A DNA stretch of 31,401 bases from Bacteroidales bacterium UBA2287 (GCA_002345675.1 DDWL01000020.1:1-31401), one strand, 5' to 3'. Shown: positions 15,165 through 24,096, counted from the first letter of the stretch. Made by a program: numbers and translations. The notes: a model not told the origin generated them from the letters alone.

Positions 15165-17318
15165 ATGAAAACTTACCAAACAAGTCAAATTAGGAACATT
15201 GCCCTACTGGGCAATACTGGCTCTGGCAAAACAATGCTTGCCGAGTGCATGATGTTCGAAGGGAAGGTAATTGAACGTAAAGGAACAATTGACGGAAAAA
15301 GCACCGTTTCGGATTACACCGAAATTGAGCAGCAGAACCAACGTTCCATTTACTCAACTGTTCTACATACCGAATTCCTAAACAATAAGCTAAATATTAT
15401 CGATACTCCGGGTTCCGACGATTTTGTTGGAGGTGTGGTTTCGGCAATGTACCCAGCCGATACGGGAATAATGGTTATTAACTCGCAGTATGGCGTTGAG
15501 GTTGGCACCGAAATTTTCAATCGCCACAGCGAACGAATGAACCTACCCTTGGTTTTTGCCATTAATCACCTCGACCAAGATAAAGCCAACTACGAGCAGG
15601 CTCTCGAGTCGCTTCGCGTTAGCTTCGGAAAAAAGGTAACTATTATACAGTACCCAGTAAACCAAGGAACAGGATTCGATTCTTTTGTCGATGTTCTTTT
15701 AATGAAAATGTATAAGTTCAAGGGCGAGAATGGCGAACGCGAAGACCTTCCAATTCCCGAAAGCGAAATGGATCGTGCCACCGAACTTCACAATATTTTA
15801 GTTGAAACTGCTGCCGAAAACGACGAATCGCTAATGGAGAAATTCTTCGAACAGGGTTCATTAACTGAAGACGAAATGCGTAAAGGTCTTGCAGTTGGGG
15901 TTCGCAGCAGAGGTTTATTCCCCGTGTTCTGCACCTCGGCAAAGCGAAGCATTGGTATTAAAAGGCTTATGGAGTTCGTAATTAACGTATGCCCAAACCC
16001 TGGCGATGTTACCCCAATGCCAACTAAAGAAGGCAAAGAGATTAAGTGCGATTCCGCTGCTCCCGCTTCGCTATTTGTTTTCAAAACTACCATTGAACCT
16101 CATATTGGCGAAATAAATTACTTTAGGGTAATGTCGGGTAAGGTAACCGAAAGTTTCGATATGGTTAATACAACCAACGATGGTAAGGAACGTGTTTCGC
16201 AGCTATTTGTGGTTGCAGGTAAAAACAGAATAAAGGTTCCCGAACTTTTTGCTGGCGACATAGGCGCTACTGTTAAACTTAAAAATACCAAAACAAACCA
16301 CACACTTTGTGCACCCAACCTATCGGTTAGCTTTAAGGAAATGCAGTTCCCAAATCACAAGTTCCGCACTGCAATTAAAGCTAAAAACGAGTCGGATGTC
16401 GAAAAACTTGGTGAATTCCTTAACCGTGCCCACCAAGAAGACCCAACAGTTGTTGTTGAGTACTCAAAGGAGTTAAAACAAATTATTCTTCACGGTCAGG
16501 GCGAGCATCACCTTAATATTCTGAAATCGCAGCTTATTAATCAGCAAAAAATTGAGGTTGAATTTATTGCTCCACGCATACCATACCGCGAAACCATTAC
16601 AAAAGTTGCTCAAGCCGACTTTCGTCACAAGAAGCAAAGTGGCGGCTCGGGTCAGTTTGGCGAAGTTCACATGATTATTGAGCCATACGTTGAAGGTGCT
16701 CCCGACCCTGTTAAGCATAAGGTAAACGGTAAGGAGCTTAACATAAGCGTTCGTGGTAAAGAGGAGGTTAAACTCGAGTGGGGCGGAAAGCTTATTTACT
16801 ACAACTGTATTGTTGGTGGAGCAATCGATGCCCGTTTTCTTCCAGCAATTCTGAAAGGAATTATGGAGAAAATGGAGGAAGGCCCTCTTACTGGTTCGTA
16901 TGCCCGCGACATTAGGGTTGCCGTTTACGATGGTAAAATGCACCCCGTTGATTCCAACGAAATTTCGTTTAAACTTGCAGGTCGTCAGGCGTTTAAAACT
17001 GCCTTCAAAAATGCAGGCCCCAAAATTATGGAGCCAGTTTACGAGGTTGAAGTGCTTGTTCCAGGCGATAAAATGGGTGATGTAATGAGCGACCTACAAA
17101 ACCGTAGGGCAATTATTCTTGGCATGGACAGCGAAAAGGGATTCGAAAAAATTAACGCACGCGTTCCTTTAGCCGAAATGCATAAGTACTCAACTACCCT
17201 TTCGTCGCTTACCAGCGGTAGGGCTACATACAATATGAAGTTTGCCAACTACGAGCAAGTTCCTGCCGATGTTCAGGATAAACTGCTTAAGGCATACGAG
17301 GATCAAGACGAGGAATAG
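15165..17318 (+). CDS. EF-G2, elongation factor G paralog with degenerate GTPase motifs
   Basis: A 717-residue protein with the full EF-G domain order: G domain (~1-280), domain II (~300-390), III (~400-475), IV (~480-600) and V (~605-690). Domain IV is well kept (YRETI, HKKQSGGSGQFGEV). The G domain departs from canonical EF-G: the P-loop is GNTGSGKT (16-23) instead of AHxDAGKT; the switch I ERGITI motif is replaced by QRSIYS near residues 59-64; DTPG (80-83) is followed by S84 where the catalytic His of DTPGH belongs; the guanine-specificity motif is NHLD (134-137) instead of NKxD. It closely resembles the second EF-G of Bacteroides (BT2167 type), reported to drive translation without GTP hydrolysis during nutrient limitation. 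The housekeeping fusA must lie elsewhere. Confidence 0.9.
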   Translation: MKTYQTSQIRNIALLGNTGSGKTMLAECMMFEGKVIERKGTIDGKSTVSDYTEIEQQNQRSIYSTVLHTEFLNNKLNIIDTPGSDDFVGGVVSAMYPADTGIMVINSQYGVEVGTEIFNRHSERMNLPLVFAINHLDQDKANYEQALESLRVSFGKKVTIIQYPVNQGTGFDSFVDVLLMKMYKFKGENGEREDLPIPESEMDRATELHNILVETAAENDESLMEKFFEQGSLTEDEMRKGLAVGVRSRGLFPVFCTSAKRSIGIKRLMEFVINVCPNPGDVTPMPTKEGKEIKCDSAAPASLFVFKTTIEPHIGEINYFRVMSGKVTESFDMVNTTNDGKERVSQLFVVAGKNRIKVPELFAGDIGATVKLKNTKTNHTLCAPNLSVSFKEMQFPNHKFRTAIKAKNESDVEKLGEFLNRAHQEDPTVVVEYSKELKQIILHGQGEHHLNILKSQLINQQKIEVEFIAPRIPYRETITKVAQADFRHKKQSGGSGQFGEVHMIIEPYVEGAPDPVKHKVNGKELNISVRGKEEVKLEWGGKLIYYNCIVGGAIDARFLPAILKGIMEKMEEGPLTGSYARDIRVAVYDGKMHPVDSNEISFKLAGRQAFKTAFKNAGPKIMEPVYEVEVLVPGDKMGDVMSDLQNRRAIILGMDSEKGFEKINARVPLAEMHKYSTTLSSLTSGRATYNMKFANYEQVPADVQDKLLKAYEDQDEE

Positions 17319-17336
17319 TTTGTCCCTATATTTTTA

Positions 17337-17374
17337 ACAAAGAAACCTGGCTTTTGTCGGGTTTCTTTGTTTTT
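17337..17374 (+). terminator. Rho-independent terminator after the EF-G2 gene
   Basis: ACAAAGAAACC (17337-17347) pairs perfectly with GGTTTCTTTGT (17360-17370) around a 12-nt loop, followed by TTTT. It separates the EF-G2 transcript from the kinase-like gene. Confidence 0.85.
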
Positions 17375-17448
17375 GCAAACACCTATAAACTTTACCCACT
17401 CGCCAATTTAAACCACAAAAGCAACTACGTAAGTTGAATTGGGAACAA

Positions 17449-17456
17449 TAAATTTG
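17449..17456 (+). promoter_or_regulatory. Putative -7 element for the cytidylate-kinase-like gene
   Basis: TAAATTTG fits TAnnTTTG exactly and lies 14 nt before the first ATG, after the preceding terminator. No good -33 TTTG is seen at the usual distance, so this is tentative. Confidence 0.4.
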
Positions 17457-17470
17457 TATATTTATCGAAA

Positions 17471-18175
17471 ATGACGAGTATGGAAAACCTGTTTTTACAC
17501 TACATGTTCGAGCGTAATAAACGCGAAGAAGAACACACAGAGCACCAACCCGGACCCGTAATTACCCTTTCGCGCGAGTATGGCTGCTATGGAAGCCAAA
17601 TTGCCGAAATGCTTGCCGAAAAAATAAACACTTCCTGCCACGTTACCGATGTACGAAAAGAATGGTACTTTGTTAGCCACCAAGTGCTGCACGATGCTAC
17701 CGAAAAATTAAATGCCGATCCATACGACATTTCACACATTTTTGGAGCCGAAGAAAAAACAATTATTGGCGATTTAATTTCGCTTTTCTCTAAAGATAAG
17801 TACTACAGCGACAGCCACATAAAGCGAACCATTTCGCGTATTGTGCGCTCCTATGCCGAGCAAGGGCATGCAATTATTGTTGGAAGAGCCGGTTGCGTAA
17901 TTGCGCGGCATATCGAAAAATCAATTCACATTAGGCTTATGGCTCCACTTACTTGGCGTGTCGACAGAATAAGAGACAGGTTTAATATTTCGAAAACTGA
18001 AGCCGATAAAATGGTTAAAGACTCCGATAAACGAAGGGATTCTTTTATGGAGTTTTACAGGGGAAACAAACCTGACAGCGAACTTTTCGACATTATTCTT
18101 AATCGTTCAACTATGTCGAGCGAAGAAATTGTGGATCAAATTTTTCACTATGCTCAACAACGAAAACTTCTTTAG
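17471..18175 (+). CDS. Cytidylate kinase-like family protein
   Basis: A 234-residue cytoplasmic protein of the cytidylate kinase-like family (the Cytidylate_kin2 type). After a ~28-residue N-terminal extension comes the NTP-binding start VITLSREYGCYGSQIAEMLAEK (first residues shown in family form, ISREYGSGG in many relatives). Further landmarks are IIVGRAGCVIARH (~residues 136-148), the LID-like arginine stretch HIRLMAPLTWRVDRIRDRF, and DKRRDSFMEFYRG near residue 187. These proteins are related to CMP kinase but their substrate is largely unproven, and the true cmk should be elsewhere. ATG at 17471 is used; an alternative ATG is at 17480. It is followed by the cyclophilin gene after 51 nt. 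Confidence 0.8.
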   Translation: MTSMENLFLHYMFERNKREEEHTEHQPGPVITLSREYGCYGSQIAEMLAEKINTSCHVTDVRKEWYFVSHQVLHDATEKLNADPYDISHIFGAEEKTIIGDLISLFSKDKYYSDSHIKRTISRIVRSYAEQGHAIIVGRAGCVIARHIEKSIHIRLMAPLTWRVDRIRDRFNISKTEADKMVKDSDKRRDSFMEFYRGNKPDSELFDIILNRSTMSSEEIVDQIFHYAQQRKLL

Positions 18176-18193
18176 GTTATCGTATACATTTTA

Positions 18194-18201
18194 TAATTTT
18201 G
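18194..18201 (+). promoter_or_regulatory. Putative -7 element for the cyclophilin gene
   Basis: TAATTTTG matches TAnnTTTG. TTTA at 18171-18174, at the end of the upstream gene, is a one-mismatch -33 box at 19-nt spacing. The leader would be ~20 nt. Confidence 0.45.
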
Positions 18202-18226
18202 CAAAAATTTAAATCACTACATTTTA

Positions 18227-18685
18227 ATGAAAAAAGTTGAAATACACACTCCAAAGGGCGTAATGAAAGTTGAACTTTTCGATATCGATGCCCCAAAATC
18301 TGTTGAAAATTTTATAAAATTAGCTAAGTCGGGTTTTTACGATGGGCTTGCTTTTCATAGGGTAATACCCGACTTTGTAATTCAGGGCGGATGCCCCTTT
18401 TCAAAGGATATGACCGACCGCAGAGTTGGAACAGGTGGCCCTGGCTATAAAATCGACTGCGAATTAGCTGGTAACAACCAGTACCACGACCGTGGTGTAC
18501 TATCGATGGCTCACGCTGGCCGTAACACAGGTGGCTCGCAATTCTTCGTTTGCCATAGCCGCAACAACACTAGCCATCTCGACCGTAATCACACTTGCTT
18601 TGGAAAGGTTTACGAAGGATTAGAGGTTATTGACGATATTCGCCAAGGCGATAGCATTGAAAAAATTGTAGTTACCGAGGAATAG
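18227..18685 (+). CDS. Cyclophilin-type peptidyl-prolyl cis-trans isomerase
   Basis: A compact 152-residue cyclophilin without a signal peptide, so probably cytoplasmic. The catalytic arginine is R45 in FHRVIPDFVIQGG, with F50 and Q53 following as in human cyclophilin A (R55, F60, Q63). GGSQFFVCHS (about 102-111) holds the conserved aromatic pair, and H122 in LDRNHTCFGKV corresponds to H126. It catalyses proline isomerisation during protein folding. It stands alone, with its own probable promoter and a strong terminator 19 nt after the stop. Confidence 0.95.
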   Translation: MKKVEIHTPKGVMKVELFDIDAPKSVENFIKLAKSGFYDGLAFHRVIPDFVIQGGCPFSKDMTDRRVGTGGPGYKIDCELAGNNQYHDRGVLSMAHAGRNTGGSQFFVCHSRNNTSHLDRNHTCFGKVYEGLEVIDDIRQGDSIEKIVVTEE

Positions 18686-18703
18686 ATTGTTAGGCAGCGA
18701 ATT

Positions 18704-18740
18704 AAAGCCGTTCCACAGCTACAATGGAACGGCTTTTTTT
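18704..18740 (+). terminator. Rho-independent terminator after the cyclophilin gene
   Basis: A 12-bp perfect stem (18704-18715 with 18725-18736, core GCCGTTCCA/TGGAACGGC), 9-nt loop, and a run of eight T. Confidence 0.93.
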
Positions 18741-18820
18741 TGAAATTCAAATAAAAGGATTACACTTGCTTTTAATTAAGTTTTTCTTTGTATTTTAACA
18801 TTCGTTACAAAAGAAAATAG

Positions 18821-19498
18821 ATGAAAATTCTGATTGTTGAGGACGAGCCCAAAGTAGTTGCCTTTATAAAAAAAGGGCTCGAAGAGCAAGGTTATGAGAT
18901 TGACGTTGCCTTTGATGGGCAAATGGGAGAACGTTTAGCATTAAAAAACACATACGATATTATACTTCTCGATGTAATTATCCCTTATATAAATGGCTAT
19001 GAACTTTGTAAAAAAATTAGAGTACAAAATCAAAATGTGCCAATAATAATGCTAACGGCGCTGGGGACAACCGACGACAAAGTTGTTGGGTTCGATTCGG
19101 GTGCCGACGATTACCTTGTAAAACCATTCGAGTTTAAGGAACTTATAGCAAGAATTAAAGCACATACCAAGCGAGCAAGTGGCGTAATCAAAACTCAAAA
19201 CCTTCTTAAGATTTCCGACTTAGAACTTGACTTAGATAAAAAAAATGTAAGGCGAGGAGGTAAAACGATAGATTTAACGGCGAAAGAATTTGCTTTACTC
19301 GAATTTCTTATGAACAACAAAGGGAGGGTTGTTTCGAGGCCTGAAATTGCAGAAAAGATATGGGACATAAGATTCGACACAGGAACCAATGTGGTTGATG
19401 TTTATATTAATATTTTGCGAAAAAAAATCGACAAAGATTTTGAAAAAAAGTTTATTCACACACGTATAGGCTTGGGCTATTTTCTCGACGACAAATAA
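18821..19498 (+). CDS. OmpR/PhoB-family response regulator
   Basis: A 225-residue two-domain regulator. The receiver domain (1-~120) has the acidic pocket E7/D8 in ILIVEDEP, phospho-acceptor D51 in IILLDVIIP, T79 in MLTA and K101 in DYLVKPF. The C-terminal winged helix (~130-222) has the family features LTAKEFALLEFLMNNKGRVV and VVDVYINILRKKI followed by IHTRIGLGYFL. It binds DNA once phosphorylated by the partner kinase, whose ATG overlaps this gene's stop by one base (TAATG), so translation is coupled. The closest functional group by sequence plan is CusR/heavy-metal or envelope-stress regulators, but the signal is not determined. Confidence 0.95.
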   Translation: MKILIVEDEPKVVAFIKKGLEEQGYEIDVAFDGQMGERLALKNTYDIILLDVIIPYINGYELCKKIRVQNQNVPIIMLTALGTTDDKVVGFDSGADDYLVKPFEFKELIARIKAHTKRASGVIKTQNLLKISDLELDLDKKNVRRGGKTIDLTAKEFALLEFLMNNKGRVVSRPEIAEKIWDIRFDTGTNVVDVYINILRKKIDKDFEKKFIHTRIGLGYFLDDK

Positions 19499-20868
19499 TG
19501 GAAATACGTAAAAAATTAACCTATCAGTTTATAGCCATCGTTGCTTTAATTCTGTTTCTTTCGTCGCTGGCAATCTATCTCTCATTTTCAAGAAGTCGTA
19601 AAGAGATGTTTTACGACCGCTTGAAAAACAAGACAAAGCTTGTTGCCCAAATGCTTATTGATATTGACGAAATAGATGCTGAATTGCTTAAAAAAATTGA
19701 GAAGAATAACCCGCTAAGTTTACCAAATGAAAAAATAGTAATTTTTGATTACCAAAATAATCAGATTTATAGCTCCAATGTTGAAAATACATTAAGTATT
19801 CCAATTGAATACTTAAAAAAGGTTCGTTTACAGAATGAAGTTAGATATATCGACAAGGAATACGAAGTTTTTGGAGCCTTTTACACAAGCCAATACGATA
19901 GAATTGTTGTTTTTGCAGCAGCTACTGATATTTATGGGATTAACAGGCTAAAAGGTTTACGGCTAATACTACTAATTGTATACGTTTCGAGCTTGCTAAT
20001 TGTATTTGTTGCTGGTCAAGTTTTTGCCGCTAGGGCACTGAACCCCGTAACAAATATAATTTTACAAGTAAACGACATTGGAATAGCCAACATTAATAAC
20101 CGCATAAACGAAGGTAATGGCACAGATGAGTTAGCGAGGCTGGCAAAAACTTTTAATCGAATGCTTCAGCGCCTCGAATTAGCGTTCAACATTCAAAAAA
20201 ATTTTATTGCCAATGCTTCGCATGAACTACGCACTCCTTTAACAATTATTAGCGGGCAACTCGAAGTAGTTTTAATGAATTCTCGTACCAACTCTGAGTA
20301 TCAAAATACAATAACCTCTGTACTTGACGACATTAAAAACTTAAATAATTTATCAAACCGACTGCTTCTGCTTGCACAAACAAGCTCCCAGATGGCCGAA
20401 ATAACTTTTTCCCCAATTCGAATTGACGACACACTCTGGAATGCGCGCTCCGAAATACTCAAACGAAAAAGTGAGTACTCAATTAACATTTCGTTTAGCG
20501 AGAGTATTGTTGATGAAAATAAACTAGTTGTTATGGGAAATGAATTGTTGCTCAAAACGGCAATAAGTAACCTCATCGATAATTCTTGTAAATACTCTGG
20601 AGATAATGAAGTCGAAATCGTTATAGATGCTATAGGCGGCTCTGTTAAACTGGTTTTTATGGACAAAGGAATTGGAATTCCCCTCGAAGACTTGAAAATG
20701 ATTTTTGAGCCATTCTTCCGATCAAAAAATACAATGGGAGTTAGAGGCCATGGTATAGGGTTGTCGCTTGTCGATAAAATTATTATGCTTCACAATGGCT
20801 CAATTGAGGTAAAGTCTGAAGTTGACAAAGGCTCGGAGTTTTCCGTTTTTTTACCAATTAAAGGCTAG
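19498..20868 (+). CDS. Sensor histidine kinase, partner of the upstream response regulator
   Basis: A 456-residue inner-membrane kinase. TM1 is ~residues 9-30, a periplasmic domain follows to ~150, TM2 is ~155-178, then a HAMP linker (~180-230). The dimerisation/phospho-acceptor helix has H242 in NASHELRTPLTIISGQ. The ATPase domain shows the N box (LIDNSCKYSGDN), G1 (DKGIGIP), F box (IFEPFFRS) and G2 (GHGIGLSLV). The layout is that of the CusS/heavy-metal-type kinases. No metal-binding His/Met cluster stands out in the periplasmic part (it is Lys/Glu/Ile-rich), so the ligand is open. Translation is coupled to the regulator by a one-base overlap. Confidence 0.95.
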   Translation: MEIRKKLTYQFIAIVALILFLSSLAIYLSFSRSRKEMFYDRLKNKTKLVAQMLIDIDEIDAELLKKIEKNNPLSLPNEKIVIFDYQNNQIYSSNVENTLSIPIEYLKKVRLQNEVRYIDKEYEVFGAFYTSQYDRIVVFAAATDIYGINRLKGLRLILLIVYVSSLLIVFVAGQVFAARALNPVTNIILQVNDIGIANINNRINEGNGTDELARLAKTFNRMLQRLELAFNIQKNFIANASHELRTPLTIISGQLEVVLMNSRTNSEYQNTITSVLDDIKNLNNLSNRLLLLAQTSSQMAEITFSPIRIDDTLWNARSEILKRKSEYSINISFSESIVDENKLVVMGNELLLKTAISNLIDNSCKYSGDNEVEIVIDAIGGSVKLVFMDKGIGIPLEDLKMIFEPFFRSKNTMGVRGHGIGLSLVDKIIMLHNGSIEVKSEVDKGSEFSVFLPIKG

Positions 20869-20917
20869 TTTAATCGCTTTTTAATCTCGCATTCATTTCA
20901 CCTTAATTTGTTAGGCT

Positions 20918-20925
20918 TAAGTTTG
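20918..20925 (+). promoter_or_regulatory. Putative -7 element for the coiled-coil protein
   Basis: TAAGTTTG fits TAnnTTTG and lies 39 nt before the ATG at 20965. It also argues against the upstream TTG codon at 20908 as a start. A -33 box at normal spacing is not clear. Confidence 0.35.
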
Positions 20926-20964
20926 TTTTATCAAACAATAGCTAACCATTTTAATTTTAAAGAG

Positions 20965-21822
20965 ATGAAATCGACAAACATTAAATTAGTTGCAATAATA
21001 GCTGCATTATTATTGGCAATAGTATTTGCGGGGGTTTACTTTGCAAAAAACAAGTCGCTAAAAAAGGATTTACAAAACGAACAAGTAGTATCCGAAGCAC
21101 TATTGTCGGAAAAATTAATGCTCGACAAATCGTTGGCTAAATTTAAAAACGACATGGCTGCAATGCAGGGCATGAATGCCCGTCTCGATAAATCAATTGA
21201 GGAAGCAAAACAAAAAATTGCAAAGCAGGAAGCCGATATTAAAAGACTAATATCAGAGAATTCTTCTTTACGATCGCTTAAGGTTAAAATTAAAGAAATT
21301 GAAGCGCTTAAAGATAAATTAAACGAAGAGTTGGTAGGCCAAAAAATAGCAAACGACAAACTTACGCTCGAGAACAAAAGTATAAGCGACCAGTTGGCTG
21401 CAGTTCAAAAAGAGAAAGAGCAACTAATGGCAAATAACACCATATTAAAAGCCATGGCAGGAAATAATTATCGTGTTGAGGCTGTTAGAGGGAAAAAGGA
21501 CAAGTTAACGGCAATAGCCAGAAGAACACAAAAGCTTGTTTTTACATTCGATTTGCCTAAAGATGTTGGAAGTAGAATTAGTTTTAAACTCATTGCACCC
21601 GATGGAAAAATATTCGTTAGCGATGAGAATAAGTCGGCCACTGTAAATGCAACCGAAAACTCCGAGAATTTTTATGCTAGCCTAAAATCATTTGAAAGTG
21701 TTGGAACCAAGCGAATTGAGATGACCTATGTGCCTGCCACAAAGCTTATTAAAGGAATTTATAAGTTTGAAGTTTATAACGACGGTAACTACATTGGAAC
21801 TAACCAGTTTAAATTAAGGTAA
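20965..21822 (+). CDS. Membrane-anchored coiled-coil protein of unknown function
   Basis: 285 residues from the ATG at 20965 (an in-frame TTG at 20908 is rejected). A short basic N-terminus leads into one hydrophobic span (~residues 7-26, IKLVAIIAALLLAIVFAGVY). Residues ~28-165 are a long Lys/Glu-rich coiled coil with heptad-spaced Leu/Ile. Residues ~168-285 form a beta-rich globular domain (VFTFDLPKDVGSRISFKLIA, then KGIYKFEVYNDGNYIGTNQF) that looks Ig-like. The topology suggests a periplasmic rod with a C-terminal head. I recognise no named family. It follows the two-component pair and precedes a SPOR lipoprotein on the same strand, 48 nt away, so an envelope role is likely but inferred. 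Confidence 0.75.
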   Translation: MKSTNIKLVAIIAALLLAIVFAGVYFAKNKSLKKDLQNEQVVSEALLSEKLMLDKSLAKFKNDMAAMQGMNARLDKSIEEAKQKIAKQEADIKRLISENSSLRSLKVKIKEIEALKDKLNEELVGQKIANDKLTLENKSISDQLAAVQKEKEQLMANNTILKAMAGNNYRVEAVRGKKDKLTAIARRTQKLVFTFDLPKDVGSRISFKLIAPDGKIFVSDENKSATVNATENSENFYASLKSFESVGTKRIEMTYVPATKLIKGIYKFEVYNDGNYIGTNQFKLR

Positions 21823-21870
21823 ATAGCAATAGTGCGGTTAACAAAACTTAATTTTTAGAATTTGTAAATT

Positions 21871-22314
21871 ATGAAAACCAGAATTTTTTTGAGTGTTTTA
21901 GTCGTTTTTGCTTTGGGTTGTAAACCTAAAAAGAATATAGTAAAATCGCGTGATAATCGGATTGTGGAAGAGCAAATAGTTCCCCAAAAAGGAATTGAAC
22001 CTCAATTGGAAGAAAAACCGGTTATTATTAAAGAAGAAACCCTTGTATCGGTTGGGGAATCGGCTCAATTCAAACCAAACGAAAACTTTTTTGTAGTATT
22101 GGGAAGTTTCAAAATACTCGAAAATGCTAAGAAATTTCAAAACGAACTGAATATCGAGGGATTCAAATCGCAAATACTTCAAAACGATCAGGGCTTATAT
22201 CGTGTTTCGGCCTTTACTTATAAGGAAATTGCCGACGCTCGAAGCAAAGTGCTAACCATTCGGAAAGAGTTTCCAAAGTATAACGATGTTTGGTTGCTGC
22301 GAAAGCAGAATTAG
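21871..22314 (+). CDS. SPOR-domain lipoprotein
   Basis: A 147-residue predicted lipoprotein: the signal sequence runs to FALGC, with C17 the probable lipidated cysteine (the lipobox is slightly unusual, ALGC). Residues ~18-68 are a charged flexible linker. Residues ~72-143 are a SPOR domain with NFFVVLGSF at the start and GLYRVSAFTYKEIADARSKV in the middle. SPOR domains bind denuded peptidoglycan glycan strands at division or remodelling sites, so the protein probably sits in the envelope facing the cell wall. It follows the coiled-coil protein and is closed by a strong terminator. Confidence 0.85.
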   Translation: MKTRIFLSVLVVFALGCKPKKNIVKSRDNRIVEEQIVPQKGIEPQLEEKPVIIKEETLVSVGESAQFKPNENFFVVLGSFKILENAKKFQNELNIEGFKSQILQNDQGLYRVSAFTYKEIADARSKVLTIRKEFPKYNDVWLLRKQN

Positions 22315-22324
22315 AAAATATTGC

Positions 22325-22358
22325 AAAGGGCACGGTTTTTAAACGTGCCTTTTTTTTT
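22325..22358 (+). terminator. Rho-independent terminator after the SPOR lipoprotein
   Basis: AAAGGGCACG (22325-22334) pairs with CGTGCCTTTT (22344-22353) with one G-T wobble, 9-nt loop, then a T-run to 22358. It ends the 20965-22314 transcription unit. Confidence 0.9.
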
Positions 22359-22512
22359 ATAAAAATTTCAATAGATACAAATGTATTTGATTTTATTGCA
22401 CTTAAGGCAACAAATTGCACGATCCAGTTTAATGAGAATGATGAAAGATTTATAGTTTATTTTTTGTATACTTGTAACCGATGTATTTTTTATTCCACTA
22501 AAATCTGGATTT

Positions 22513-24081
22513 ATGAAAAAAAGCATACTTTTTACTTTGTTTTTAGCACTTTCCTTAAGCAATTTCGCTCAGTGGGCTAATGTTCTTAACCCATATAGTT
22601 CAAGTGCTTTTGCTGCCTCCGTTGCAGTTGACCAACAAGGGTATATTTATTCAGCTGGTTATGCATTTAAAAATAGCACAGAAAAGGATAACTACTTTTT
22701 AGTAAAATATACATCGTTAGGAGATACTCTGTGGACCAGAAAATACAACCGAAGTAATCAACTTGACCAAATTGTTAAAATTATTGTTGATGCTGATAAC
22801 AATGTTATAGTTACTGGAACGTCGAATAGTTCTACAAATGGCGACGACATTGTTACCCTAAAGTACAACCCCAACGGTGATGTGCTAAATACCTACATCT
22901 TCGATGGCACTAATCATTTAGCCGATAAAGCATTGGATGTTTTTAAAGACACCGATGGCAATTACTACATTGCAGGCACAACCCGGTTAACAGCCCAAAA
23001 TGGCTATGCTTTAATAAAAACGAATTCAGCCCTGCAGCGAAAATGGGCAAGAACATTTACAGCCCATTATGGAGCAGTGCCAAGAAATACGGACTATAAT
23101 TCTGCCGAACAAAAAATTGCCATTACAGGTAATTTAACCGACTGGGATAATCGGTTCCTTATAGGTACAATTGTTTACGATTCGGCAGGAACAAAACTAT
23201 GGGATCATTACTACCGCATAATTGACGATCGCTCTGCTGTGGGTTTCGACGTTGCATTTGGGACCGACCAATCGGTTTACGTGTGTGGCTATGAGGCAAA
23301 TGCCGTTTCGAACAAGTGGGATGCAATTCTTGTAAAATATAATAGTACAGGTGACACACTTTGGACTCGAAAATTTTATGCAAACAATAAAATGCTTGCA
23401 GTTTTTAAATCGATTATTGTTGATCAGAGTGGTAATGTGTTTACCACTGGAATGTGGGAGAATACCGTAATCACGGCCAAATATAATTCCAATGGCGATC
23501 AACTTTGGCTAAATGAGCATGCTGGTAAAGAGAGCTTCTCTACTTCCGATACGCGCGAAAGCATTAAAATGGATAATAGCGGCAACATATTAGTAATGGC
23601 TCGAAACTTCCATGCCGCTGGAGGGGGTGTAATGCTAATAAAATATAGTTCGGCGGGCAACCATTTATGGACAAAATACTACAACGGTTCCGCTTCACAA
23701 ATGGACGAACCCATTGCATTCGGCATTGATGCTACTAACAGTGTATATATAGCAGCCAATTCAAGAAATAGTAATTTTTATATGGAGTTGGCAACTATTA
23801 AGTTTACACCAAACTCGCCAACAAGTATTAATTCAAACGAATTTTACAATTATTTGCAAGTATATCCCAACCCTTCGTGTGGCAGTGTTAACTTTATACC
23901 TTTTAAAAGTAAAAGTTTAAGCCTAAAGGTTTTTAGCAACATAGGGCAACTTGTCCACAGCGAACGAGTTGTTGAAGGTCAAGGAAATATTAACCTTAAT
24001 CACTTACCAAACGGTATTTATTCAATGGTCTTTTCAAATTTACACCAAAGGTTCTATTCAAAAATTGTAATACAGAAGTAA
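22513..24081 (+). CDS. Beta-propeller-like repeat protein with T9SS type A sorting domain
   Basis: A 522-residue secreted protein. Residues 1-20 are a signal peptide (ends NFAQ). Residues ~30-430 are SBBP-like repeats of about 50 residues, each with a pattern such as VDQQGYIYSAGY, LVKYTSLGDTLWTRKYN, or VDQSGNVFTTGMW; these form beta-propeller blades. The C-terminal ~75 residues are the Por/T9SS type A sorting domain: LQVYPNPSCGSVNF, FSNIGQLVHSE, LPNGIYSMVFSN, ending in YSKIVIQK. The passenger function is unknown. TATACTTG at 22467-22474 is a possible -7 element (one mismatch). The gene converges on the PurF-like gene with only 15 nt between the stops and no visible terminator. Confidence 0.9.
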   Translation: MKKSILFTLFLALSLSNFAQWANVLNPYSSSAFAASVAVDQQGYIYSAGYAFKNSTEKDNYFLVKYTSLGDTLWTRKYNRSNQLDQIVKIIVDADNNVIVTGTSNSSTNGDDIVTLKYNPNGDVLNTYIFDGTNHLADKALDVFKDTDGNYYIAGTTRLTAQNGYALIKTNSALQRKWARTFTAHYGAVPRNTDYNSAEQKIAITGNLTDWDNRFLIGTIVYDSAGTKLWDHYYRIIDDRSAVGFDVAFGTDQSVYVCGYEANAVSNKWDAILVKYNSTGDTLWTRKFYANNKMLAVFKSIIVDQSGNVFTTGMWENTVITAKYNSNGDQLWLNEHAGKESFSTSDTRESIKMDNSGNILVMARNFHAAGGGVMLIKYSSAGNHLWTKYYNGSASQMDEPIAFGIDATNSVYIAANSRNSNFYMELATIKFTPNSPTSINSNEFYNYLQVYPNPSCGSVNFIPFKSKSLSLKVFSNIGQLVHSERVVEGQGNINLNHLPNGIYSMVFSNLHQRFYSKIVIQK

Positions 24082-24096
24082 ATAGATGAGGCATTT

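Noticed and set aside
20908..20964. TTG start for the coiled-coil protein
   Set aside because: It would bury the TM helix behind 19 atypical residues and overlap a good -7 box; the ATG at 20965 gives a normal N-terminus.
24082..24096. Shared terminator between convergent genes
   Set aside because: Only 15 nt separate the stops and no stem-loop is visible there.
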